A stretch of 64,000 nucleotides of DNA from Ruegeria sp. Alg231-54 (lineage in GTDB: Bacteria; Pseudomonadota; Alphaproteobacteria; Rhodobacterales; Rhodobacteraceae), in the NCBI RefSeq assembly GCF_900143525.1, contig NZ_FREZ01000003.1:62001-126000 (forward strand), in the 5' to 3' direction. The notes beneath the pieces were generated by a model. It was not told the DNA's origin and made no database searches. It saw only the letters and a program-made list of their open reading frames with translations. Of the stretch, positions 17,413-26,879 are shown piece after piece; within the stretch, counting starts at the first letter, position 1; the number at the start of each line of letters is the position of its first letter. Made by a program: the position numbers and the translations under genes.

Positions 17413-19253
17413 GCCCGGCCTCCTTTCAGGCCGCGCAGCAGGCGCTGGACACCGCCCGCAATCCCGTCAGGTGCCACTAGGACAACGATTAGAATGATGG
17501 CCCCGAAGATAAAGCGCCAGTAGTCTAACCGCGTGACCCAATCTTCGATCAGGACAAAGGCACCGGCCCCAAGGATCGGACCCGCCAGCGCGTGAATGCC
17601 GCCCAGAAGAACCATGATCAGACCGTCGATGCTCAGCGCGATGCCGAGGCTGTCAGGAAAGACGCTGCCCTTTGAAAATGCAAAGACGACCCCGGCCAAA
17701 CCGGCAAAGCCACCCGCCAGCACAAAGCCCATCCATTGATGAAACCGGGTATCGATGCCGATCGATTCAGCCCGGGTCTGGCTGTCGCGTATGCCGCGCA
17801 GGATATAGCCGAACGGAGAGAAGGCCACACGACGCAAAGCCCATATTCCGCCGATACATAGGACGAAGGCGATGTAGAAATAAACCTTGTCGGAGCTGGC
17901 CCATTTGGCAGGCCATACGCCAAGGATGCCATCATCCCCGCCGGTGAATTCCTGCCATTGGAACGTGACACCCCATAGGATCTGGGCTGCGGCCAAGGTC
18001 AACATGGCGAGGTAAACGCCCGACAGCCGGACACAGAACCAGCCGAAGAACAGCGCTGCTATGGCCGCGCAAACCGGGCCGAAAAGCATAGCCGAGATCA
18101 TGCCGAGGCCAAGGAATTTGACCGCCATCGCCGCGCCATAGGCGCCAACGCCGAAATAAGCGGCGTGCCCAAAGCTGACCATGCCGCCAACACCCATCAT
18201 AAAATGCAGCGATACGGCAAATAACGTCGCGACCATCACATCGACCATCAGGACCGAAGTGAAATCAGCAGTGAACAAGGGGCTAAGCGCCAGCACCAGC
18301 AGCGCGGCCATCAGCACCATTGCTGATTTCTGATCCATCAGCGCCAGTGGTTGGTCCGGTTCTTCCGGCGCGCCCTTTTCGCTGCCGGGTTTGCCGAACA
18401 AGCCATGGGGCCGGAAGATCAGGACAATCGCCATAATGACGAAGGGTAAAACGATTGAGATTTGCGGGAAGATCAGGATTGCAAAAGCGTTCAGGACCGA
18501 GATCAGAACCGCCGCTACAAACGCGCCGGACACGCTGCCCATACCGCCAATGACAACCACGACGAAAGCCTCACCGATGATGGACAGATCCATCTGCAGC
18601 GATACCGCCTCGCGCGGGATTTGCAGTGCGCCACCCAATCCAGCCAAGAACGAGCCCAATACGAATGCTGCCGAAAACAACCAGGCTTGGTTGACGCCTA
18701 GCGCCCCGACCATCTCGCGGTCTTGGGTTGCAGCACGCACCAGAACCCCCCATCGCGTTTTGTGAAACAGCAGCCAGATGGCCAGCAATACGACCGGCCC
18801 GATAGCAATCAAGGCGAGGTCATATTCGGGAATTGGTTCACCCATGATGCGAACCGCGCTATCCAATCCCGGCGCGCGCGGGCCCAAAAGGTCCTCTGCG
18901 CCCCAGATCGCCAGCGTGCCATCCTGAAAGATCAATACGACGCCAAACGTTGCGACCAGTTGGAACAGCTCAGGTGCGTGGTAAATGCGGCGCAGGATAG
19001 TGAGTTCGATGATCAGGCCGATCACCCCGACGATCATTGCCGCCAAAATGACGCTGACCCAAAAGCCAAGGACGCTGCCGCTCCAGTGTGTAACCAGTGT
19101 GTAAGCGAGATAAGCGCCGACCATGTAGAACGAGCCATGCGCAAAGTTCACGATCCGCGTGACGCCGAAGATGATCGAAAGTCCGGATGCGATCAGGAAA
19201 AGCGAGGAAGCGTTCGCCAATCCAGTCAGTAGCTGTGCAAAATAGAACCCCAT
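17409..19253 (-). CDS. Fused LivH-LivM permease, importer 1
   Basis: Inner-membrane permease of 614 aa in which both permease halves are one protein. Residues ~1-290 are LivH-like (LSIIFGVTRIVNFAHGSFYM, then GGMGSVSGAFVAAVLIS). After a hydrophilic linker (KPGSEKGAPEEPDQP), residues ~310-610 are LivM-like (HFMMGVGGMVSFGHAAYFG, GGIHALAGPILGAGAF). Roughly 16 membrane segments are expected. Separate genes are the usual arrangement, as in importer 2 of this window. A stable hairpin separates it from the binding-protein gene upstream. Confidence 0.9.
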   Translation of the reverse strand: MGFYFAQLLTGLANASSLFLIASGLSIIFGVTRIVNFAHGSFYMVGAYLAYTLVTHWSGSVLGFWVSVILAAMIVGVIGLIIELTILRRIYHAPELFQLVATFGVVLIFQDGTLAIWGAEDLLGPRAPGLDSAVRIMGEPIPEYDLALIAIGPVVLLAIWLLFHKTRWGVLVRAATQDREMVGALGVNQAWLFSAAFVLGSFLAGLGGALQIPREAVSLQMDLSIIGEAFVVVVIGGMGSVSGAFVAAVLISVLNAFAILIFPQISIVLPFVIMAIVLIFRPHGLFGKPGSEKGAPEEPDQPLALMDQKSAMVLMAALLVLALSPLFTADFTSVLMVDVMVATLFAVSLHFMMGVGGMVSFGHAAYFGVGAYGAAMAVKFLGLGMISAMLFGPVCAAIAALFFGWFCVRLSGVYLAMLTLAAAQILWGVTFQWQEFTGGDDGILGVWPAKWASSDKVYFYIAFVLCIGGIWALRRVAFSPFGYILRGIRDSQTRAESIGIDTRFHQWMGFVLAGGFAGLAGVVFAFSKGSVFPDSLGIALSIDGLIMVLLGGIHALAGPILGAGAFVLIEDWVTRLDYWRFIFGAIILIVVLVAPDGIAGGVQRLLRGLKGGRA

Positions 19254-19288
19254 CGGGCCACCGTCCCTTGTTCGTGTTCTTTTTGTGG

Positions 19289-19311
19289 GGCGGGGCAGCT
19301 ATTGCCCCGCC
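19289..19311 (-). other. Stem-loop between binding-protein and permease genes, importer 1
   Basis: GGCGGGGCA and TGCCCCGCC form a perfect 9-bp GC-rich stem with a 5-nt loop. There is no T-run on the transcribed strand, so it more likely protects the upstream binding-protein mRNA than terminates it. Confidence 0.6.
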
Positions 19312-19320
19312 AAAGTCGGC

Positions 19321-20535
19321 TTATTCCGCCGGACGCAAGGCTGCTGCGTCGTCTTCGCTGGGCAAGTAATCAGCCCCGTCGGCATAGGACCAGTCGACCA
19401 TCGATGGTTTGCCGTCGACCGTTCCCGTCTTGCCGACATAGGCGCCCATCGTGGACTGATGGTCAGCGGCGCGGAAGGTAAAAGGGCCGGTTGGGCTGCT
19501 GTCGACGGTCAGGCCCTCCATCGCGGCCAGCAGGGCGTCAGTGTCCTTGGAATCGGCCTTTTCCAACGCTGCGGCGATGGCGAGGATCGAATTATATCCA
19601 ACGATAGAACCGGTTTTGGGTGCTTCGCCGAACTTCTCGATATAGGCATCAGCAAACGCTTTATGCTCATCCGTTGTGATGTCGGTCGAGGGGTATCCGG
19701 TGACAATCCAACCCTCAGGAGCTTCAGCCCCCAGCGGGTCGAGATATTCTGGTTCTCCGGTCAGCAATGATGCCACGTCGCGATCCTCGAACAGGAACCG
19801 CAGCGAACCTTCGCGAACAAATTTGGCCAGATCGCCGCCGAAGGTCACGTTGTAAATCGCATCCGGTTTCGAGGCCTCAAGCGCGCGGACAGTGGATCCT
19901 GCGTCGATCTTGAACAGCGGTGGCCATTGTTCTTCGACAAATTCCACGTCGGGGCGCAATTTGGACAGTTCGGATTTGAAGGCCTTCACCGCATCCTGCC
20001 CATAGGCGTAGTTTGGCGCGACAGTCGCCCATTTCACAGCATCCAACTTGGCGGCCTGTTCGGCCAGCATCGCGGCTTGCATGTGGGTCGAGGGGCGCAG
20101 GCGATAGGTGTATTTGTTACCTTTGGACCAGACAATCGCGTCGGATAGAGGCTCGGAAGCGATGAACAGGACTTCTTTCTGCTTGGCAAAATCGGAAACG
20201 GCCAGACCGATATTGGACAGGAAGGTGCCAAAGATCAGAACTGCACCGTCTTTTGAGACCAGTTCCTCGGCGATCCGGATTGCCGTGGCTGGATCACCGG
20301 TATCATCCCGGCTGATCACTTCCAGTTGCTTGCCGTCGATCCCGCCTGCGGCGTTGATTTGTTCGACCGCCAGTTGCCAACCTTTCTTGTAGGGCTCTGT
20401 AAAGGCGGGCAGACGAGTATAGCTGTTTACTTCACCCAAAACGATGGTGTCCTGGGCCAGGCTGACCCCAGCCGTCAAACCGGTGAAGGGCAGCGCCGCA
20501 AGCGCGCCCAGTACCGTGCGTCTGATCAGATTCAT
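19321..20535 (-). CDS. ABC transporter substrate-binding protein, importer 1
   Basis: Periplasmic type I binding protein of 404 aa (LivJ-like Leu/Ile/Val-binding fold). The signal peptide MNLIRRTVLGALAALPFTG has a twin-arginine-like RR pair and ends near SLAQD. The mature part shows GEVNSYTRLPAFTEPYKKGW, EQINAAGGIDGKQLEV and DDTGDPATAIRIAEEL, the usual ligand-lobe motifs. ATG 20535 is preceded by GGGAGGA. It lies inside the 6-hydroxynicotinate reductase operon, so it probably captures the heterocyclic substrate outside the membrane. Confidence 0.9.
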   Translation of the reverse strand: MNLIRRTVLGALAALPFTGLTAGVSLAQDTIVLGEVNSYTRLPAFTEPYKKGWQLAVEQINAAGGIDGKQLEVISRDDTGDPATAIRIAEELVSKDGAVLIFGTFLSNIGLAVSDFAKQKEVLFIASEPLSDAIVWSKGNKYTYRLRPSTHMQAAMLAEQAAKLDAVKWATVAPNYAYGQDAVKAFKSELSKLRPDVEFVEEQWPPLFKIDAGSTVRALEASKPDAIYNVTFGGDLAKFVREGSLRFLFEDRDVASLLTGEPEYLDPLGAEAPEGWIVTGYPSTDITTDEHKAFADAYIEKFGEAPKTGSIVGYNSILAIAAALEKADSKDTDALLAAMEGLTVDSSPTGPFTFRAADHQSTMGAYVGKTGTVDGKPSMVDWSYADGADYLPSEDDAAALRPAE

Positions 20536-20623
20536 TTCAAATTCCTCCCAATGATCATTGTTCACGGCCAGTTATCCCGGCTTCTTAATGTGTTGTCAGC
20601 CCTAAAGAGCGCAGCTGCTACAT

Positions 20624-21205
20624 TCAGCGCAGCCCGTCTTTGCCTTCTGCCTCCTCATTCGTCAGTCCGCCTACACGCGGCAGCGGTCGTCCGCTGTCGG
20701 TGACCGCAACTGCCACCATGATCTCATTCGCGCGGGGCGCGTCGTTTAACTGCACTTCGATGCCGTCAAAATGGCTGCGCACATAGGCCGCGTCCTTGTG
20801 ACCAAGCGGTACGTCCAGTACCTGCCCCGGGCTGCCCATCTTCTTTGACGAGGGCACCAAAGCGGCACCTTTATCGACCTCTTTGCGCAGTGGTGCGCCC
20901 AGTTTGGGGTGCAGGATGGCGGCGGCATGTTCCAGCTCGCCATTCTCACCCACCATCGCTGATTTTCCGTAGCTTTCAGCCTGTTCCGGCGTGATGCCAA
21001 GGGCCTCGACGCAGCGGCGACCCAGCAGGGCGCCCAGCTCGGCCCCGGTGTCCATCAAGGGGGTCAGATCCTCGACATATTGCCCGGCAAAGGGGTTTTC
21101 GATCACGGCCACGGCCACCGCCTTGCGCGTGGCGGGCGAGATCGCACGGCCCGCCTCGATATGGGTTTCCTCAATGTTGACTGCGATCTTGCGGATCTTT
21201 GTCAT
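20624..21205 (-). CDS. DUF1185 ('amino acid synthesis') protein, copy A
   Basis: Cytoplasmic protein of 193 aa in the DUF1185 family; no activity is known to me. Conserved blocks shared with copy B are IENPFAGQY, VGENGELEHAA, ALVPSSKKMGSPG, DVPLGHKDAAYVRSHFD, NDAPRANEIMVAVAVTDSG and a C-terminal KDGLR. ATG 21205 overlaps the stop of copy B. Tandem arrangement and coupling suggest a hetero-oligomer. In this operon it may act on the ring or its opened product, or support cofactor assembly; neither can be shown from sequence. Confidence 0.82.
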   Translation of the reverse strand: MTKIRKIAVNIEETHIEAGRAISPATRKAVAVAVIENPFAGQYVEDLTPLMDTGAELGALLGRRCVEALGITPEQAESYGKSAMVGENGELEHAAAILHPKLGAPLRKEVDKGAALVPSSKKMGSPGQVLDVPLGHKDAAYVRSHFDGIEVQLNDAPRANEIMVAVAVTDSGRPLPRVGGLTNEEAEGKDGLR

Positions 21206-21783
21206 CTTAGGCCGTCCTCTCCTTTGATGTCCCACGCCTCAAGCCCGCCCGAACGCGAATGCACCCGCGGCCCGGTTGTCATGACCAGCGAGAAAGCCAG
21301 CTCGCCTGCGCGCGGGGCGTCATTGCAACCCACCTCCATGCTGTCGAAATGGCTGCGCACATATGAGGCGTTGATATGCGTGATCGGCACATCCAGCCGC
21401 GCACCCACGCCGCCAACTTTTTTCGATGAAGGCACAATCGCATTGGCGGTGCCCAGCAACTGGCGCATTGCATAGCCACCCGGCGCGTGCCACAGCGCGC
21501 CGTGTTCCAGCTCGCCTCCTTCGCCAACCAAGGACCCTTTGCCGTACCCTTGGACGTTTTCCGGACCGCCCAACATGTCGATCAGGGTTTGCGCCATTTC
21601 CAAACCCAAAGGTTTGAGGTCATCCATAAAACCCTGAATTTCAGGTTCGTAGCGGCCTGCGAACGGGTTGGCGATCACGGCCATGGCAGCCACCCGCATA
21701 AGCGGGGTGTCGGACAGCGGTCCGCCTTCGTGATAGATTTCTTCAAGCGAAAACAGCTTCTTTCGCAGTTGAACGTCAGGCAT
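21202..21783 (-). CDS. DUF1185 ('amino acid synthesis') protein, copy B
   Basis: Second 193-aa member, recognisably paralogous to copy A: ANPFAGRYEPEIQGFMDDL, GEGGELEHGALWH, AIVPSSKKVGGVG, DVPITHINASYVRSHFD, NDAPRAGELAFSLVMTTG and a C-terminal EDGLR. The shared VPSSKK and YVRSHFD blocks are candidate active-site elements. Its start overlaps the end of the UPF0280 gene by 8 nt. Two diverged copies kept side by side suggest distinct subunits and not a recent duplication. Confidence 0.82.
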   Translation of the reverse strand: MPDVQLRKKLFSLEEIYHEGGPLSDTPLMRVAAMAVIANPFAGRYEPEIQGFMDDLKPLGLEMAQTLIDMLGGPENVQGYGKGSLVGEGGELEHGALWHAPGGYAMRQLLGTANAIVPSSKKVGGVGARLDVPITHINASYVRSHFDSMEVGCNDAPRAGELAFSLVMTTGPRVHSRSGGLEAWDIKGEDGLR

Positions 21784-22639
21784 ATTGTGGAACCTTCTGA
21801 GTGGTTGAAATCACCAATCGGGACGCGCCCGTCTGGCAGGAGTGAGAGCCAAGAGACAGATGGGCGGCAGAGATCAAACCACGCCCAAGCATGGTCTCGG
21901 CAGTGTTCAGGCCGTGTGACAGGGCATTTTGAATATCTTGGGCAGAGAGTTGGCCGACAGAAACCGGAACGGGCAAGTTGCCCAAATCGCTGTCATTGCG
22001 CAGTTGATTGGCCGGAAGGCGCCGGATGGCCGGATGCCCGGGCAGATCAACCGCGTTAGCGATCAGCGTCGCTGCCACATCGGCCATTGCTGCGTTGCTG
22101 GCCAGCACTGTAACGCTGTCGGCGATGCCAAGGCTCAAGCTGCGTCCACCGCGACCCGACGTGGCAATGCCACCAATCTTGTCGCTTGCGCGGATAGCAA
22201 TGCGGCCCAAGTTGCACCCGTCAAGCCCGCTCATGGCGATGCGATAGTCCTGACCCGTGCCCAGATGGACAGCGATATCTCCGCCATTGTTGACAGACGC
22301 GCGATCCAAAGGTGTGGCCTGTAGCATGGCCGCCAATACTTCGTCTGCAACGGCTCCGGCAACGGCGGCCATGCGTGTAACAAACACGTTGGAATGAGGG
22401 CGCGCAGCCTCATCCATACGGCGCGCTACCTGTCCTTGAGGGCGGGCGCATTCAGCGGTCATGGGAATTTTCAGCAAACCGAGTTCATCGACCAAGCCCT
22501 GCAGCAAGGATTGGAACCGTAACTGGGCAGCTTCAAATGCAATATCTCGTGCGCCATCCGCCTCGACGATCAGGTCGATCGGGCCGTGTTGCAGATGCAA
22601 TCTGCGACCACACGGCAATATGGCAGAGACGGGGGGCAT
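21776..22639 (-). CDS. UPF0280 protein, ApbE-like fold
   Basis: Protein of 287 aa from a family distantly related to ApbE flavin transferases. ASVNNGGDIAVHLG around residues 115-127 resembles the ApbE NGGD site, and GIATSGRGGRSLSLGIADS resembles the ApbE GIATSG block. No signal peptide is seen, so it would act in the cytoplasm. It starts 6 nt after the 6-hydroxynicotinate reductase gene. I infer a possible role in attaching or handling a flavin or other cofactor of the neighbouring reductase; direct evidence is lacking. Confidence 0.78.
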   Translation of the reverse strand: MPPVSAILPCGRRLHLQHGPIDLIVEADGARDIAFEAAQLRFQSLLQGLVDELGLLKIPMTAECARPQGQVARRMDEAARPHSNVFVTRMAAVAGAVADEVLAAMLQATPLDRASVNNGGDIAVHLGTGQDYRIAMSGLDGCNLGRIAIRASDKIGGIATSGRGGRSLSLGIADSVTVLASNAAMADVAATLIANAVDLPGHPAIRRLPANQLRNDSDLGNLPVPVSVGQLSAQDIQNALSHGLNTAETMLGRGLISAAHLSLGSHSCQTGASRLVISTTQKVPQYA

Positions 22640-22645
22640 CTGACC

Positions 22646-24139
22646 TTATGCTCCTTTCGCCCAGCGGTAATTTTTCGAGGACATGGGGTCGGGTTGGTTT
22701 TCGAACTGATTTACCTTGCGGGTTTCGTCCGAGATGACATCTGCAACTGGCTTAATCTCATCCATGTGCCCGCCCAGCGTGCCATAGTCGCTGACACGCA
22801 TTGTGAACTCAATGGGGGCGACCAGCGCTGGGGTCGGAACGTATCCGAACGATCCCGTGGGCATGTCCAGAATGTCCACCATCACGGTGATGCCGCCACC
22901 GGGCCAAACATAAGCCTCGGCGCCGCCGCAGGATACAAAGGTCAGCGAGTCCTTGACCGATTTCGTCAGCCGCACCGGGTTTTCCGTGACGCCCGCCCGC
23001 AGGCTGCCGCCTGCGCCTCCCATGAACAGAACCGAGCAGACCGAAGGTTCGCAGTTCTCGGCAATCAGCTCGGCAGACGCCTTCAGCGCCGCAGGAATCT
23101 CGACGGGCTGAGGTTTCAGCTCTGCATCCAGTTCAAAATAGCCATATTGCTCACCCGTGGTGGATACCATGAACAGGCTCATACCTTCACGCGCAAATTT
23201 CGGATTGAAATCGCCCAGAATTTTCAGTGGGTCCTCGATATCAGTACCGCCCCAGCCGGTGCCGGGCTCTGCAACCTGAAAATACCGACCCGGGGTGGAA
23301 CGACGACCATTGATCTTGATGCCCGTTGGTTCGACATCCAGCAATTTACCGGCCTGATGCTCGGACAGAACGCCGGTAATGTGGTCGTCGACCACTACCA
23401 CGTCATCCACGTGTTCAATCCATTGCTTGGCGAACATTCCGATTGTGGCCGAGCCGCAGCCCACCCGCATCAGTTTTTCCTTAACCCCATTAATGATGGG
23501 CGCTTTGCCGGCCTGAACAACAACCGTGGTCTCATGTCCTTCATCACCGATCACCATCTCGACGGCTTCACGATTGCACAGCCAAAGCAGGGCATCGCAG
23601 GTGATCCGGCCTTCTTTCTTGGTGCCGCCGGTCAGGTGTTCCACACCGCCCAGAGACAACATCTTGGATCCGTATTCCGAGGTCATGACGTGCCCGACCG
23701 GCTCACCATTTACGCGGACGACATCGCGTTCGTGGCCGATATGACGGTCGGTGTCGATCTTCACCTTTACTCCACAATACGAGAATATCCCCTCGGTCAC
23801 GACGGTGACCATATCCACGCCCGCCACGTCCTGGCTGACGATGAAGGGCGCGGGTTTGTAATCGGGATAGGTCGTGCCTGCGCCGACGGCCGTCACAAAG
23901 GGCCGTTTGCCCTGCACGATGTCGCCGTCCCAATCTTCGGGGTCTTTGCCATCCTTTAAAAAGGGGACAAGCCGTGTGTCTTCTGTGCTTTCGATGATGG
24001 TCAGCGCATCCAGTCGGACAAGATCGCCGCCATGGTTGGCATAACGGTCGCAGGCTCCGATTTTACCGTCTGCGATATAGCACATCACCGGGCAGGCGTC
24101 GCAGCGGATTTTTTCCGGTGTAGTGCGCTCAGTTGCCAT
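22646..24139 (-). CDS. hnr: 6-hydroxynicotinate reductase
   Basis: Iron-sulfur enzyme of 497 aa that, in nicotinate-fermenting Eubacterium barkeri, reduces 6-hydroxynicotinate to 1,4,5,6-tetrahydro-6-oxonicotinate with reduced ferredoxin. The N terminus holds CDACPVMC plus GAC (Cys13, 16, 20, 30), a likely FeS site. Further blocks are TYPDYKPAPFIVSQDV, VTEGIFSYCGVKVKIDTDRH, GCGSATIGMFA and VSTTGEQYGYFELD. The start overlaps the end of the molybdenum hydroxylase gene by 11 nt. Its presence with enamidase and a molybdenum hydroxylase completes the upper nicotinate reductive route. Homologues acting on related oxo-pyridines cannot be excluded. Confidence 0.88.
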   Translation of the reverse strand: MATERTTPEKIRCDACPVMCYIADGKIGACDRYANHGGDLVRLDALTIIESTEDTRLVPFLKDGKDPEDWDGDIVQGKRPFVTAVGAGTTYPDYKPAPFIVSQDVAGVDMVTVVTEGIFSYCGVKVKIDTDRHIGHERDVVRVNGEPVGHVMTSEYGSKMLSLGGVEHLTGGTKKEGRITCDALLWLCNREAVEMVIGDEGHETTVVVQAGKAPIINGVKEKLMRVGCGSATIGMFAKQWIEHVDDVVVVDDHITGVLSEHQAGKLLDVEPTGIKINGRRSTPGRYFQVAEPGTGWGGTDIEDPLKILGDFNPKFAREGMSLFMVSTTGEQYGYFELDAELKPQPVEIPAALKASAELIAENCEPSVCSVLFMGGAGGSLRAGVTENPVRLTKSVKDSLTFVSCGGAEAYVWPGGGITVMVDILDMPTGSFGYVPTPALVAPIEFTMRVSDYGTLGGHMDEIKPVADVISDETRKVNQFENQPDPMSSKNYRWAKGA

Positions 24140-26879
24140 CTGTCAATTCCTTGATTGCTGCACGCATTTTTGCTGGCGTGGCGGGACCTTGGGTCAGTCG
24201 AACGCCGCAGGCGCGCTTGATTGCGTTGAATAGGGCCGGGGCCGTAGGGATCAGCACGTGCTCTCCCAGACCTTTTGCGCCATAGGGGCCGTGGGCATCC
24301 TCTTCTTCGATGATCAGGGTTTCAATCGGAGGGATGTCACCAATGGTCGGGACCAAATAGTCATGCAGGTTTTCGGTGCGTCCGGGCAGGTACTCTTCCA
24401 TCAACGCCATGCCAAGACCCTGCGCGATACCGCCCTGTACCTGACCTTCGACCAGCATCGGGTTAATCGCTTTGCCGACGTCATGGGCGGCCACGAATTT
24501 GATCGGTTTTACTGTGCCAAGTTTTGTGTCCACCTCGACAACCGCCAGATGCGCAGCATAACCAAACTGAGCATAAGGTATCCCCTGACCGTTTTCGTCT
24601 AGCGGCTTTGTGGGCGGGTCATAAGTTTCTTCGGCGCACAGCACGTAACCTTCTGCGTCAGGTTCCAGCACGGTCAGGTCGATAGAGTGTTGTTGCCCGT
24701 TGTCGTCCACCACAATCGTTCCTGCGTTTAGGGTAATCACGGCGTCAGGCCCGGCGTTCACGCGGGACAGAATCTGCGCCCGCATCGCTTCGCCCGACAG
24801 ACGTGAAGCGCTGCCAGAGACATAGGTCTGACGTGAGGCCGAGGTTTTGCCCGCGTCTGGCGTGACATCCGTATCGGCCCCGATGATTTCGATCTGCGTA
24901 ACCGGGACGCCAAGCGCCGTGGCAAAGATCTGCGTGATCACGGTGTTTGCCCCTTGGCCGATGTCCATCGCCCCTTGGTGCAGGACCAAACTACCATCTG
25001 ACCGGATGCCCGATTTGATCGTCGACGGGTTGGGCAACGAAGTGTTGCCGCACCCGTACCAGCCTGCCGCCAGACCAACGCCGCGCTTCAAGGTATTGTT
25101 TTGTTCGTTGTGTGCCTGAACTGCTTTATTTTCTTCAGCCCACGCGGGACGCAGCGCTTCGAGGCAGGCGCGAATGCCAACACCTTGATCGAAGACCTGC
25201 CCGCAAACGGTGGGGACCCCATTCTCCAGCGCATTGTTGATGCGGAAATCAAGCGCGTCGATGCCCAGCTTGTCCGCCAACTCGTCGAACAGGCATTCCT
25301 GCGCGATGGCTGATTGCGGAACGCCAAAGCCGCGGAATGCGCCCGATGGCGGGCAATGCGTATGGATGCCTTTGGCTTCGGCGCGGTAGTCGGCAATTCT
25401 GTAGGGACCCGAGGCATGCACGGGCACCCGGTTGGCTACGGTCGGACCCCAGCTGGCATAGGCGCCTGTGTTGAACAGCCCATCAAAAGTCATCCCACTG
25501 ATACGACCGTCTTTGGTTGCCCCGATCTTGACCTGCAGGTCGGAAGGGTGGCGTTTGGTGGTGGACTGCATCGACTCGGTTCGGGAATAGGTCAGTCGCA
25601 CCGGCTTACCGGTTTTGAGCGCGGCAAGAGCCAAATAAGGCTGCACCGAAATATCCAGTTTTGAGCCGAACCCGCCGCCGACCCCGGTCGGGGCAATACG
25701 GATCTGATCGCGCGGCATTCCCAGGATGATCTCCAGCGCGTCCAGGTCCATCACCGGAGCTTGCGTGCAGGCATGGACTTCGACCCGCCCGTTCACGATC
25801 TCGGCGAACCCGGCCTCAGGCTCGATATACCCATGTTCCACAAACCCCGAGCGGAAATGGCCTTCGACCACAACATCTGCGTTGGCCAACGCGGTTTCTG
25901 GGGTTCCGCATTTCACGAAACCGGCACACATTACGTTGCCGTCGCGATCTGGGTGCAGCTGCGCGGCTTGGGGCGTCATGGCGTCCAGTGAATCCAGCGC
26001 GGCGGGTCTTTCTTCCCACGTTACCGGAAAATCTGCTGGGTCGAAGGTTGCCAGAACCTCGGGCAGGCCAATGATGGCGGCGACAGCCTCGCCACGGAAC
26101 CGAGCCTCGGTTTCCGCGAAGACAGGTTGGTCGGCAAAGTCGGGAATAACGCCAAAGTTGTTGCGCCCGGGAATGTCGGCCGCAGTCAGGACCGCTTCGA
26201 TCCCTGGGGTCTTATTGGTCCAAGTGTCCAGATCGCCAAGTGTAAATCGGGCACGGTGGTAAGGAGAACGGATGACATAGATTTCCAACGTACCTGCCGG
26301 GGCAACATCATCGCCAAAAAGCTCTGTGCCTGTAACCTTGTTGTGCCCATCCACGCGCCAGATGGCGTCGCCCGCGTGTCCCAGTGTTGCTTCTGGCAAG
26401 GCAGGCGCACCAGCGGCGACCACGGCATCGATAATCTTGCGATACCCGGTGCAGCGGCACAAAACACCGCCAAGGGCATCCTGGACCTGTTCATTGTTTG
26501 GCTCAGGTGTCTCGCGCAGCAATGCGACGGCGGCGGTCATCATGCCGGGTGTACAGATTCCGCACTGCGCCGCGCCGTGGTTCTGAAAGCTGTCTGCCAA
26601 ACGTTTGGCAATCTGGTCATCCTGCGTCAGCCCCGACACCGTTTCCACGGACCGCCCAGCAGCCTGTTGCGCCGGAACCAGACAGGCGCAGACCGGATCA
26701 CCATCGACCAGAACGGTGCAAGCACCGCAGTCGCCAGCATTGCATCCGATCTTGACGTCGCGTGCTGACAGCCGCTCGCGCAGCATTTCCGACAGGCGCT
26801 CACCCACGCGCGGCACCGTGCTGACAGGGTGGCCGTTCAAGGTGAATTCGGTCGTGAATTCATCAGCGCGTTTATCCAT
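24129..26879 (-). CDS. Molybdenum hydroxylase, fused FeS and Mo subunits (nicotinate dehydrogenase-like)
   Basis: Xanthine-dehydrogenase-family protein of 916 aa joining the [2Fe-2S] and molybdopterin subunits. Residues 1-155 bind two clusters: Cys46, 51, 54 and 64 (GCNAGDCGACTVLVDG), then Cys106, 109, 141 and 143 (QCGICTPG, LCRCTGYR). The Mo part shows GVGGGFGSKLD, PSGAFRGFGVPQS, MDIGQGANTVITQI and the catalytic-Glu segment GAKGLGEHVLIPTAP. It would hydroxylate the carbon next to the ring nitrogen. ATG 26879 fits the domain start. The FAD subunit is encoded just upstream with an 8-nt overlap. Specificity for nicotinate is inferred from the next gene. Confidence 0.88.
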   Translation of the reverse strand: MDKRADEFTTEFTLNGHPVSTVPRVGERLSEMLRERLSARDVKIGCNAGDCGACTVLVDGDPVCACLVPAQQAAGRSVETVSGLTQDDQIAKRLADSFQNHGAAQCGICTPGMMTAAVALLRETPEPNNEQVQDALGGVLCRCTGYRKIIDAVVAAGAPALPEATLGHAGDAIWRVDGHNKVTGTELFGDDVAPAGTLEIYVIRSPYHRARFTLGDLDTWTNKTPGIEAVLTAADIPGRNNFGVIPDFADQPVFAETEARFRGEAVAAIIGLPEVLATFDPADFPVTWEERPAALDSLDAMTPQAAQLHPDRDGNVMCAGFVKCGTPETALANADVVVEGHFRSGFVEHGYIEPEAGFAEIVNGRVEVHACTQAPVMDLDALEIILGMPRDQIRIAPTGVGGGFGSKLDISVQPYLALAALKTGKPVRLTYSRTESMQSTTKRHPSDLQVKIGATKDGRISGMTFDGLFNTGAYASWGPTVANRVPVHASGPYRIADYRAEAKGIHTHCPPSGAFRGFGVPQSAIAQECLFDELADKLGIDALDFRINNALENGVPTVCGQVFDQGVGIRACLEALRPAWAEENKAVQAHNEQNNTLKRGVGLAAGWYGCGNTSLPNPSTIKSGIRSDGSLVLHQGAMDIGQGANTVITQIFATALGVPVTQIEIIGADTDVTPDAGKTSASRQTYVSGSASRLSGEAMRAQILSRVNAGPDAVITLNAGTIVVDDNGQQHSIDLTVLEPDAEGYVLCAEETYDPPTKPLDENGQGIPYAQFGYAAHLAVVEVDTKLGTVKPIKFVAAHDVGKAINPMLVEGQVQGGIAQGLGMALMEEYLPGRTENLHDYLVPTIGDIPPIETLIIEEEDAHGPYGAKGLGEHVLIPTAPALFNAIKRACGVRLTQGPATPAKMRAAIKELTDGN

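Noticed and set aside
15945..20535. Importer 1 as a plain branched-chain amino acid transporter
   Set aside because: The family name alone suggests it, but operon coupling to the heterocycle enzymes makes another cargo more likely. The substrate is left open.
22586..23959. A 457-codon open frame on the plus strand opposite 6-hydroxynicotinate reductase
   Set aside because: It is antisense to a clearly conserved gene, has no ribosome site and gives a His/Arg-rich product without motifs.
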